Positions 48,297-55,575 of a DNA stretch of 55,575 bases are shown piece after piece. How positions within the stretch are numbered: position 1 is the stretch's first letter; each line of letters begins with the position of its first letter. The notes beneath the pieces were generated by a model that searched no databases, was not told the origin of the DNA, and worked only from the letters and a program-made list of their open reading frames with translations. A program made the translations under genes and the position numbers. Source of the stretch: Akkermansiaceae bacterium UBA7890 (GTDB taxonomy: Bacteria > Verrucomicrobiota > Verrucomicrobiia > Verrucomicrobiales > Akkermansiaceae); contig DLRK01000099.1 of assembly GCA_002501065.1 (NCBI GenBank), forward strand, positions 1 through 55,575, written 5' to 3'.

Positions 48297-49697
48297 TCAG
48301 CGTTCCGGAGGTCGCGACCGGTTGCGGGAGTTGCCCGTGCGGTCAAGGTGCTTGTCCATCTCCTCCCTGCTTATCGCACCGTTCCCGTCGGCATCCATCA
48401 GTTTGAAGCGCTCGATCATCGGGCCGCGCGCCTCACTCCGGGAGATTACGCCGTCCCTGTCGGCATCCATCCGGGCAAACAGCTGCTTTGCGTCAGGCTT
48501 GCGGCGTTGTCCGGATCCACCCCGTCCACCGGAGCGCGGTCGCCGGGCAAAACCTCCGCCTCCGCGGGAAGAACGCACCGTGCCGGCATCCCGGTCACGC
48601 CTGAGTTCAATTTCGTAGCGATGACTCACTGCCCTGCACCAACCCTCTTCATCATCACAGGCGTAATAAGACACCTCAAGTTGCAGCGACTGCTCAATCT
48701 TCCCGGTGCCGGAATCGATCTCAAGCAGAAACTCGCGCGGATCGATGTCCGAGGGAGCTTCAACTTTCGGGGCAACGCCTTTGCTCATGCTCAAGGTGAC
48801 ACCCTTCGGAGCCTTGATCTCAAAATGAAGGGGCTCCGCCAGGTTGTTCCAGTGTACCGTATGGACAGGATCGAGGTGGAAGCCGATGTGCAGCTTTCCT
48901 TTGCCGTCATTGAGTAACCCTCGATCCGCCTCGGCGCGCAGCTTGGCATAGAAAGTTTCCTTCGTGTCGCCATCCCCGTCCTTTTCCGTCACCGGTCGGA
49001 CAATCACGGCCGTGACATCCCCGGGTTTCTCTACTCGAGGCACAACCCCGCTGGCGATCCTGCTTTCCGGGGCAGCCTGCGGTTTGCGGTCAAGATCAGA
49101 AGGCGAGGTGATGGTTTTTGTTTTCCCGACAAGTTTTTCCAGGTCAGTCCTCAACATCTCAGGGTCATTCCAGCTGCGCGCAACAAGAATCCGGCCTTCC
49201 GGGGAAATGATGAATTCCGAGTTGGGGCGGTCACCAAGAGCATGCTTGAGATCGTTGGACATGGTGTCTGCCAACCATGGAATCCTGGTGTCGAGTTGCC
49301 TGCGGGCGGCAGAAACGTGTTTTAGTCGCTCCCCGATCGTGACCGGTTGCACCAACCGGTCACGTTCCGGATGGGCAAGCGATTTATAGACATAGTAGAA
49401 AGCCAGTTCTTTCTTCTGCTCCCGGTAGTCGTGATGGATTGCCTCCAGACTGGAGACATTACGCAGGAAGGGCGGTCAGGTCAGGCAACCGAAGACGATC
49501 ACCGCATGCCGGCCTTTGAGTTTTTCCCGAAGAGCGAAGCTGCGCCCCTCGGCGTCAAACACACTGATATCGGGAATGAGGCTGCCTGCCTTGGGCATGT
49601 TCTCTCCTCCTCCGCGGCGTCGTTCAGGATCCTGTCCTGCTGCAACAGCCTGAAAAACAAAAGTAACCAACAGCAAAATTAAAATTCGAAATCGCAT
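48297..49697 (-). CDS. Iodothyronine-deiodinase-like selenoprotein with DsbD-alpha-like domain and EF-hands
   Basis: One gene of about 466 residues read through TGA 49476-49478. ATG 49697 (the fifth Met) follows GGAA; a hydrophobic signal (ILILLLVTFVFQAVAAG) comes next. The TGA lies in VIVFGCLT-U-PPFLRNV. Animal deiodinases have FGSCTUPPF at the catalytic site; here Cys71 and Sec74 form a C-x-x-U. Further deiodinase-family features are FYYVYKSLAHP and WLADTMSNDLKHALGDRPNSEFI. Residues about 230-375 resemble the N-terminal domain of DsbD, including YYACDDEEGWCRAV with its Cys pair. Two EF-hands (DADRDGVISRSE, DADGNGAISREE) end it. Likely role: periplasmic reductive dehalogenation or peroxide/disulfide reduction; unproven. 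Between the halves no stop interrupts the frame. It precedes fdhB by 115 bp. Confidence 0.85.
49440..49458 (-). promoter_or_regulatory. Bacterial SECIS element of the deiodinase-like gene
   Basis: Read on the minus strand, TGTCTCC pairs with GGAGGCA (one G-U) around the loop AGTCT, starting 17 nt after the TGA at 49476. A 7-bp stem with a UCU loop at this spacing matches bacterial SECIS elements and resembles the fdhA one. It lies inside the coding region. Confidence 0.75.
49476..49478 (-). other. Selenocysteine codon (UGA) of the deiodinase-like gene
   Basis: TGA in a frame that is otherwise open from 49697 to 48297 and aligns with the deiodinase family on both sides of the codon. The context GCLT-U-PPF is the deiodinase active site. 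Confidence 0.85.
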
Positions 49698-49780
49698 CAT
49701 CATTTCCATCAGTGACTAGGATGTAACCAGCCACCAGCGGCGTGGTTTTGCAGATCAGCTTATTATCGGCATTGGTCTCT

Positions 49781-49797
49781 GTAAATCAGCTATTTAC
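49781..49797. promoter_or_regulatory. Candidate operator, 6-bp inverted repeat
   Basis: GTAAAT (49781-49786) and ATTTAC (49792-49797) are exact inverted arms with a 5-bp spacer, in the divergent region between the deiodinase-like gene and the BNR protein, about 85 bp upstream of the former. A half-related CAGATCAGCTTATT lies just before it. Confidence 0.35.
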
Positions 49798-49845
49798 ACC
49801 TTCTGTCCTTGCCTTATCTTAATGATGACTAAGAACCAGGTTGAT

Positions 49846-49909
49846 CACTGTCAGGAATCGCTTTTTCAGGCCGGGCTTACGGAAGCCCAGGAGTCGGAGA
49901 AGGCAGGGG
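49846..49909 (+). repeat. Dispersed intergenic repeat, copy 10 (hairpin GGGCTT-ACGG-AAGCCC)
   Basis: ACTGTCAGGAATCGC, a 5-T run, the perfect hairpin GGGCTT/AAGCCC with loop ACGG, then AGGAGTCGGAGAAGGCAGGGG. Same block order as the other copies. It lies in the divergent promoter gap. Confidence 0.55.
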
Positions 49910-50050
49910 TGTCCAATCACACCACAGCCATCATGAGTCATGCCTCGATTCTCACCCATGCCATTGTAGCAACAGTTCCCGTTGTCTTGCATTTGCCCTG
50001 GCCAAAGGCACCTGGCAACTGGGATCGATAGAAACCTCGAACAAGGAATC

Positions 50051-52279
50051 ATGAAGATGAGTATTCGCCATTTCTCTCGCGGGATGCTGCCGGGCATTTC
50101 GATCGTCTGTATCCTGGTTGGCCTGATCCTTCCCGCCACGGTGTCCGCCCAGGATGCGCCCCCGAAGCCGCCTGGTGGCCGTGAGGCCGGAAAACGCCCT
50201 CGCCCGACCACCGAAAGGAGAGGTCCATGGGAGAACGACCTCCATATTCTTACATCATCCGAAGGCTTCCGCTTCACGAGTCAGAAGCGGTTCGTGGAGG
50301 GTGGTGGCGTGGCTTCCTTGATTCGCGATGCCAAGGGTATCCTGGTCTCTGCTTTCCAGTGGTTCCCCCGCGACAGGAAAGAGGACTTCGACCGTATTGC
50401 GGTCAAGACATCCACCGACAACGGCGCAACCTGGTCCACGCCACGACGGATCCGTATTGACGGGCTTCCCGAACACTACGCACGACCCTGTGATCCGACG
50501 CTGGTGCTGTTGGGCGACGGACGAATCCGGATCTACTTCACATCGGACCAGCGTGAGGGGAAACAACCCTCGAGATCAGCGGCCACATACTCGGCGATCT
50601 CGTCGAACGGCATCGATTACACCATTGAACCTGGAGTGAGGTTTGCGGTGTCCGGCAAAGCCGTGCTCGATTGCGCCGTCGCCCGATTGGGGAGGAGATG
50701 GCACTACTATGCTCCGATTCCGGGAAGTTCAAACGGAGCATATCATGCGGTATCGAAAGACGGTCTCACCTTCAAACGAAAGAAAGACGTGATGATCGAA
50801 GGTCAACGAAAATGGCTGGGATGTGCGGTGCCGACGAAGGAGGGCCTGCGCTTCTACGGATCCGGCGGGCGAGGGGGATGGTGTGCCAGGTCGTCCGATG
50901 GCTTTGAATGGACGCTGGTCGAAAATTCGAATACCGGCGCGATGGACCCGGGTGTTGCACAGACCAGGAGCGGCAATTACCTCCTGATCGGAACCGGACC
51001 AAGAAGAACGGACCCGGGTGGGAAGCGGCCCGTCCCAGGGCGTAACAACTTCCAGCGCAAACCCGTCAATCCAGCGCCTGGATCGGCGAAAACCGGGGAG
51101 TATCACGAATTCATGCTGGGCTTCGACCAGACGAAACTCTCCCCCCACCGGATCAAACGCTACGACCCGCCAAGGTATGTCAAGTTCGGCCGCTTGATCG
51201 ATGTTGCCGACGATGATGCGTGGCGTAACCGCCACCATGGCGGGGGAGATTTTTGCAGGTTGCTGTTCTTTGACGGCACTTTCTATGCCTTCCTGACTGA
51301 CCATCCTCCGGGCCCCAGCAACATTTACTACGTCAGGGCCTTTGACCAATCCTGGCGTCCCACGGGTTTTGAGAAGAGGCTCACCCCGCCAGGCGAGAGA
51401 GACATTGATCAGGACATCGCCTTTGACGGGGAGTTCATCTACGAATTCGCCATGCAGCCAAGGGCGGGGCGGATCAGGAAGTTTGACAAGAAGTTCAACC
51501 TGATCGAGCAGACACCCGTATTCGATGCCGGTGAGAACGAGGTCATCCTGGACCAGAATATCGAATGCTATGGCGGAAGGATCTATGCCGGATCGGAATA
51601 CCGGGAGAACAACGACCTCTGGCGCCAGGCACAACGACAAGGCGGAACGCAGAATATTCCTCCAAACGTCAAGGTCGCCAGGTCGACACATGTCAGGGTT
51701 TTCGATCGGGATCTTCGCCTCGTTGAAGAGAAAAACCTGGTAGCCAACATCACCGCTTCGGCTATCCCGAACCAGTACTGGGCGCTTGGGGCAAGCCAGT
51801 TTCGCGCCGGGAACTACCACTGCGTTGCCGCTGTCTCGGCCACTGGCAACGTCAGCCACTTCGACCGTGGGGCGAGTATCGGGGCCCGGCAACTCTTCGT
51901 CCTCAGATTTGACGAGAACCTGGAATTCGTGGATTCCAAGGGACCTCTGAGCGACACGACATGCTCCAGTTCCTGGCCTACCGGAAGCCTCTACGAGGAT
52001 GGTCGCTACTACATCGTTTACTGCAGCCGCTTCCCCGGAGATGGTCATCAATACGGTCCGAAGGGGCCGCCAGCGGGCAGGCGAGTCCGTGGCATGCCGG
52101 GAATGGGGCGCATCATGTTGGGCATCTTCGACCGGAACTTCCACGAATTGGAGACGATCGCCCTGACGAGCTCAGGAGGCAACAGACCGCAACTGCTGAA
52201 GGTCGGCCATAAGTTATACGTCACCTACGATACCACCAGGGGAGAAGCCCTCATCCAGGAGCTGAGTCTCAGGGACTAG
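50051..52279 (+). CDS. Secreted BNR/sialidase-like beta-propeller protein
   Basis: About 742 residues from ATG 50051 (AAGGA just upstream; ATG 50057 also possible). Signal peptide (PGISIVCILVGLILPATVSA), then a P/G-rich linker. An Asp-box STDNGATW appears near residue 121, and propeller-like repeats follow (RIRIYFTSDQR, LDCAVARLGRRWHYYAPIPG, YGSGGRGGWCARSSDG, RIYAGSEYRENNDLW, YYIVYCSRFPGDGHQY). Only one clear Asp-box is seen and the sialidase Arg triad cannot be placed, so I call it sialidase-like, not a sialidase. It probably binds or cuts a surface polysaccharide. It diverges from the deiodinase-like gene. Confidence 0.68.
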   Translation: MKMSIRHFSRGMLPGISIVCILVGLILPATVSAQDAPPKPPGGREAGKRPRPTTERRGPWENDLHILTSSEGFRFTSQKRFVEGGGVASLIRDAKGILVSAFQWFPRDRKEDFDRIAVKTSTDNGATWSTPRRIRIDGLPEHYARPCDPTLVLLGDGRIRIYFTSDQREGKQPSRSAATYSAISSNGIDYTIEPGVRFAVSGKAVLDCAVARLGRRWHYYAPIPGSSNGAYHAVSKDGLTFKRKKDVMIEGQRKWLGCAVPTKEGLRFYGSGGRGGWCARSSDGFEWTLVENSNTGAMDPGVAQTRSGNYLLIGTGPRRTDPGGKRPVPGRNNFQRKPVNPAPGSAKTGEYHEFMLGFDQTKLSPHRIKRYDPPRYVKFGRLIDVADDDAWRNRHHGGGDFCRLLFFDGTFYAFLTDHPPGPSNIYYVRAFDQSWRPTGFEKRLTPPGERDIDQDIAFDGEFIYEFAMQPRAGRIRKFDKKFNLIEQTPVFDAGENEVILDQNIECYGGRIYAGSEYRENNDLWRQAQRQGGTQNIPPNVKVARSTHVRVFDRDLRLVEEKNLVANITASAIPNQYWALGASQFRAGNYHCVAAVSATGNVSHFDRGASIGARQLFVLRFDENLEFVDSKGPLSDTTCSSSWPTGSLYEDGRYYIVYCSRFPGDGHQYGPKGPPAGRRVRGMPGMGRIMLGIFDRNFHELETIALTSSGGNRPQLLKVGHKLYVTYDTTRGEALIQELSLRD

Positions 52280-52296
52280 GAATTTCGACCGATCAC

Positions 52297-52366
52297 GGCC
52301 AGGAAATTGCCTTCCCGGTCTGGTTCCTGAAGACCCAGGAACCGGGGAAGCAGGGGAGGGGAAAGG
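52297..52366 (+). repeat. Dispersed intergenic repeat, copy 11 (hairpin GGTTCCTG/CAGGAACC)
   Basis: GGCCAGGAAATTGC, then the 8-bp perfect hairpin GGTTCCTG-AAGACC-CAGGAACC and a GGGGAAGCAGGGGAGGGG tail. It lies just after the BNR stop. Confidence 0.55.
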
Positions 52367-52571
52367 GCCTGGATGAAGCATAGGTCATCAGGACGATTGC
52401 GCAGTCAGGCAGAAAGGCGCCGGGTGTGGTGCGGGTATGATGAGCTGGAAAATCTTGCCAGGATCTCGCCCTTGCCGGTGACCCTGTTTCTTTCAGGAAT
52501 GGTTTGGCCCGCGGTTTTTCTGTTTGTGCTTCCGGGGTTCCCGTTTGCTGTAATGCTCTGACTTCCTGATT

Positions 52572-54797
52572 ATGAGATTAATCACGATGTGTCTTGTGGT
52601 GTTGACCTTGAAGGCGGCTGTGGCGGAGGGGGAGCGCTATGGATTTGGCCGTATCCTCGCCCTGGGTCCGCATGACACGCTGGTGCGGGATGAGTCGCTT
52701 CGGGTGCTTAGCGCGGATACCGTGGGTTTTGTCTATTACCAGAAAGGCAGAAAGCTTGCCGGCCGTCTGGATGATCCCTCGGCTTTCACGATCCTGGAGA
52801 AGGACCGGGTGCTCTCCGGTCACAGGGTATTGGGCCGGTTCGTCAAGTTGCACCACATGGGACACGTGCCGGAGCCCTATTTGCCGGCGACGCTTGTCGG
52901 GATCATTTATGTGAAACTTCCGAAGCCCATGATCGAAGGTGAAACCTACACTTTCAGATCCAGGGGGATTGGCAGCCGCGATATTGACGTCAGCTTCACC
53001 TGGTCATCGAAAACGGTCCTGTCTCACGCGATAAAAGTGAATCAGGTCGGCTATTTGCCGGATTCCAGGATTCGTCTGGCCTATGCGGGCAGGTGGATGG
53101 GAACCGCCGGAGCGCTCGAGTTGAAGGTGAACGATTTTTCCGTCATCGACCTCGACACCGGTCGACCGGCATTCACGGGCACGGCCAAGTTGCGTCACCG
53201 GGCGGGAGAGAAGAACGAGGGCGCTTACAAGCAGGATTTTTCCGGAGAGAATGTCTACGGTCTGGATTTTGCCGATCTGAAGAAGCCCGGATCCTATTGC
53301 ATCAGTATTCCCGGGATTGGCCGCTCCTACTCCTTTCGTATTGGAGCGGCGGTGATGGCAGAGCCGCTCTTCAGCAGTATCCGTGTCCTCTACCATGCCC
53401 GCTGCGGAATTGCTCTCGAGAAGAAATACACGCCCTGGACCCGCAAGGCATGTCGGCAGCACGTGAGAATTGGCGTTTATCCCGAGTATGGTCAGCCTCT
53501 TGATTTCAAGGGCATCACCGAATTCATCAGGAAGGGCAAGGCGGATGGGACGCTGAAGCATCGCATGGTGCAGGGAGGTTATCATGATGCGGCCGACTAC
53601 GACCGGCGGGCCATCCACATCCCCATCGCCCGCCAACTCTGCCGGGTATATGAGATGAACCCGGGAGCCTTTATTGATCGGCAGTTTGTCATACCGGAAT
53701 CAGGCAATGGTCTGCCGGACATTCTCGATGAGGCCTCTTTTCTGCTGAGTTATTACCTGGAAACCCAGTGGCCTGATGGCGGAATCTCCGGGGGGAGTGA
53801 GGGAACCGGTCATCCCTTCAGCGATGCGTATCCCGGGAATGCCTGGCGTAGCAATACCGATAACGAAAGTGTTGAATACATCATGCGCCCGGTGAGTGGC
53901 TACAGCTGTTTTGCCTTCGCCGCTTCCGCCGCCAGGCTGGGTCGCATTCTCGGGAGCCTGCCCGGGGGGAAGAAGCGGGGTCGCCAGCTTGTCGAGGCGG
54001 CGGAGCGGGCCTTCGCATGCGGGATGAAGCGATTCCCCCCGGAAAAATTGCCGGAGGAGATCCGTGTTGCCGAGGCGGCAGCTGAGCTCCTTCACGCGAC
54101 AGGTGCGCTTCGCCATGCCGCGGCCATTGATCGCCTGCCCACGATCAAGAGCGCCAAGATCGATTATCTCAGCAATATCAGCCTTGCCTATACCTTCAAT
54201 ACCCTGCCTCCCGATCTGCCCGGTCTTGACGATGCCTTCCGGCGCAAACTCAAGAAGGGTTGCATGGACGCGGTAGACTGGGCGGTGAACTCCTTCACTC
54301 TCAAGAAGGGCTATATTCATTTCAAGCATCCATGGGCTCCGGTTGGCAACGGCACAGCGTCCACGGCACAGGCCTGGTGGATGGCGCTTATGTGGAAGAT
54401 GACCGGGGATCGGAAGTATTACGATCTGCTGTGCGCCTCCGCCGACGTGGCCCTCGGGGCCAATCCCATGGGGCAGGTGCAATGTTCCGGCCTGGGACAG
54501 CGGCATCTGCTGCATCCGGAATACCTCGAGTCGATGAATGACGATCTTGAGGAATACCTGCCGGGAATCTGGGTCTACGGCCCATCGAGCGGCAGGAGCT
54601 GGATTACCGGTATCTACCCGCCGACCCCCGCCGTGGAGGCGATTCCGCCCTTGTATTCCTTCTACGACGTGGACCAGTGGCCGGGGCAGACGGAGTTTAC
54701 AGTCAGTGAAACCATCGCTCCGGCGGTTGTGATGTTCGGGGCCCTGGCACCGGAAAAACCGCGACCTTACACGGGATTGCTGCCCGATCCCCGTTGA
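52572..54797 (+). CDS. GH9 family endoglucanase-type cellulase
   Basis: 741 residues with a short signal (RLITMCLVVLTLKAAVAEG). An N-terminal immunoglobulin-like CelD domain (KVNQVGYLPDSRIRLAYAG, about 150-260) precedes the GH9 (alpha/alpha)6-barrel. The catalytic Asp motif is MVQGGYHDAADYDR near 335-342, and the C-terminal Glu is in FTVSETIAPAVVMFG near 713. The central motifs SGNGLPDILDEASF and NTDNESVEYIM also fit GH9. It should cut beta-1,4-glucan. An extra ~140-residue beta-rich domain precedes the Ig domain. No clear ribosome binding site precedes ATG 52572. Confidence 0.9.
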   Translation: MRLITMCLVVLTLKAAVAEGERYGFGRILALGPHDTLVRDESLRVLSADTVGFVYYQKGRKLAGRLDDPSAFTILEKDRVLSGHRVLGRFVKLHHMGHVPEPYLPATLVGIIYVKLPKPMIEGETYTFRSRGIGSRDIDVSFTWSSKTVLSHAIKVNQVGYLPDSRIRLAYAGRWMGTAGALELKVNDFSVIDLDTGRPAFTGTAKLRHRAGEKNEGAYKQDFSGENVYGLDFADLKKPGSYCISIPGIGRSYSFRIGAAVMAEPLFSSIRVLYHARCGIALEKKYTPWTRKACRQHVRIGVYPEYGQPLDFKGITEFIRKGKADGTLKHRMVQGGYHDAADYDRRAIHIPIARQLCRVYEMNPGAFIDRQFVIPESGNGLPDILDEASFLLSYYLETQWPDGGISGGSEGTGHPFSDAYPGNAWRSNTDNESVEYIMRPVSGYSCFAFAASAARLGRILGSLPGGKKRGRQLVEAAERAFACGMKRFPPEKLPEEIRVAEAAAELLHATGALRHAAAIDRLPTIKSAKIDYLSNISLAYTFNTLPPDLPGLDDAFRRKLKKGCMDAVDWAVNSFTLKKGYIHFKHPWAPVGNGTASTAQAWWMALMWKMTGDRKYYDLLCASADVALGANPMGQVQCSGLGQRHLLHPEYLESMNDDLEEYLPGIWVYGPSSGRSWITGIYPPTPAVEAIPPLYSFYDVDQWPGQTEFTVSETIAPAVVMFGALAPEKPRPYTGLLPDPR

Positions 54798-54810
54798 GTT
54801 TGTGACCTGG

Positions 54811-54873
54811 GTGCCGGGAGATCGTTTTCCGGAGCCGGTTTCCTGGAGGTCCGGGAAAGCGGGGACTCATGAG
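54811..54873 (+). repeat. Dispersed intergenic repeat, copy 12 (hairpin TTTCCTGG/CCGGGAAA)
   Basis: GTGCCGGGAGATCG, TTTTCC, then TTTCCTGG-AGGT-CCGGGAAA (8-bp stem) and GCGGGG. It lies in the convergent gap between GH9 and the final gene. Confidence 0.55.
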
Positions 54874-54928
54874 TTCTATTCATCCGGTGCAATGCGCCGG
54901 AACCCTTGATTCCCGGCAGGGGAGGGGA

Positions 54929-55575
54929 TCAGAGTTCACGGATCCTCAGGAAAAGGCGGTCCGGTGGATCGGGATCTGGCCAGTAGTTAAAGCTGGTGGA
55001 ATCGCCGCCACTGGGAACCGCATTATCAACCACCTGCCAGATCTTCAAGTCGGTCGAGGACTCCACCAGATAGACCATGCCCGGGTTCGAGCTCCAAGTA
55101 CACAACAGGGTTCCACTCAGCGCATGACGACGGATCGAAGTGATTATGAGTGGGTTGGGTGGATAGGACCCGATGAGCTGGATCCCCACCATTGAAACGC
55201 CGTGAAAATTTGAATGCGAATCGAGCATCTGCGGGGTGATGGTCAGGGTGTCCAGAGTGATGTCCACGAATTTGAGATAGTTGCCCGCGACACTCGCATC
55301 GGTGCGGATAAAGCCCCTGTTGGGATCATAAACCGAAATGCCCGCCGTGTTGGTGAAACGCGAGTTGAGCGTCCGGTATCCACTGTTGGCCACGCGATCT
55401 GCAGCGGAGGGTAAGCTGCCGAAGGTGCCCGCTCCGCTCAGATACATGTTGCCGTAGCTTCCGGAAGTGAAGCCGATACCGGTGCCAATATAGATGTAGA
55501 CATCGTATGTTGTTCCAGCGGCGGCATGGCACCCGGTAAGCTCAATTGCCGCGTAAGGATGTGGATCGCTGCTTG
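54929..55575 (-). CDS. Partial CDS, C-terminal end of a secreted Verrucomicrobiota-type protein
   Basis: The frame runs from TGA 54929-54931 back to the end of the window without a start, so this is the last ~214 residues of a longer protein. A beta-rich part with many G, S, T and Y residues (SNSGYRTLNSRF, AGISVYDPNRG, GNYLKFVDITLDTLTI) is followed by the tail CTWSSNPGMVYLVESSTDLKIWQ to PDRLFLRIREL. This tail type, a carbohydrate- or wall-associated beta-domain with W-S-S and VESSTDL, is a hallmark of secreted proteins of Verrucomicrobiota. The N-terminal function lies outside the window. Confidence 0.65.
   Translation of the reverse strand, partial: SSDPHPYAAIELTGCHAAAGTTYDVYIYIGTGIGFTSGSYGNMYLSGAGTFGSLPSAADRVANSGYRTLNSRFTNTAGISVYDPNRGFIRTDASVAGNYLKFVDITLDTLTITPQMLDSHSNFHGVSMVGIQLIGSYPPNPLIITSIRRHALSGTLLCTWSSNPGMVYLVESSTDLKIWQVVDNAVPSGGDSTSFNYWPDPDPPDRLFLRIREL

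Noticed and set aside
52373..52561. Small peptide with a hydrophobic C-terminus before GH9
   Set aside because: No ribosome binding site, starts right after a repeat copy, and no similarity seen.

Overview
Organism. The window reads as chromosome of a GC-rich anaerobic or facultative bacterium of the Planctomycetota-Verrucomicrobiota (PVC) group, most likely Verrucomicrobiota. The clues are secreted proteins ending in a 'VESSTDLKIWQ'-type domain, hydrazine-synthase-like heme proteins, a sorbosone-dehydrogenase/heme fusion, long PQQ-propeller proteins, many exported glycoside hydrolases, and a mix of co-directional and divergent genes with 100-600 bp gaps. This is inferred from gene content; no rRNA or other marker lies in the window.

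Layout. 1-5.4 kb: end of an unknown gene, a discoidin/TolB/cytochrome fusion and a GH127 arabinofuranosidase. 5.9-15 kb: a TIM-barrel protein, a 19-bp inverted repeat with a broken gene remnant, then a minus-strand run: exported flavin amine oxidase, exported PLP lyase, dehydrogenase-cytochrome-phosphoesterase fusion, ABC-ATPase stub and URO-D-like protein. 15.6-24.6 kb: a plus-strand polysaccharide-degradation block (GH146-like, GH5-like, unknown secreted protein, esterase, GH36-like). 24.8-31.7 kb: secreted transglutaminase-like protein, membrane protein, TPR remnant, and a secreted PQQ-propeller carrying a methyltransferase-like domain. 32-34.9 kb: a small operon of acyl carrier protein, membrane protein and B12-binding radical SAM enzyme, plus another small membrane protein. 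35.2-39.9 kb: a very long one-chain pyruvate:ferredoxin oxidoreductase. 40-43.7 kb: EF-hand protein and GH2 enzyme. 43.9-49.7 kb: NAD-dependent formate dehydrogenase FdhB-FdhA and an iodothyronine-deiodinase-like protein. 50-55.6 kb: BNR-propeller, GH9 cellulase and the end of a secreted protein.

Main discovery. Two genes here are interrupted by in-frame UGA codons that I read as selenocysteine: formate dehydrogenase alpha (UGA at 45604-45606) and a deiodinase-like protein (UGA at 49476-49478). Each UGA is followed by a stem-loop with a GGUCU or AGUCU loop at bacterial SECIS spacing. The deiodinase-like protein has a C-x-x-U centre, a second domain resembling the N-terminal domain of DsbD with its own Cys pair, and two C-terminal EF-hands. 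I do not know of a described system with this architecture. Automatic annotation would split both genes.

Second discovery. About twelve copies of a roughly 55-65 bp intergenic repeat (core CTGCYAGGAAYTCC, T-run, CCTGGATRGYGG or a hairpin, then GGGAGGCGGGG) lie between genes from end to end of the window, all in the same orientation whatever the flanking gene strands.

How the genes work together. The glycoside hydrolases would remove arabinose, galactose and acetyl groups from plant-type hemicellulose and cut beta-glucans. The oxidoreductase and formate dehydrogenase fit fermentative handling of pyruvate, CO2 and formate. The rest looks like envelope redox chemistry and one small lipid-like biosynthetic operon of unknown product.
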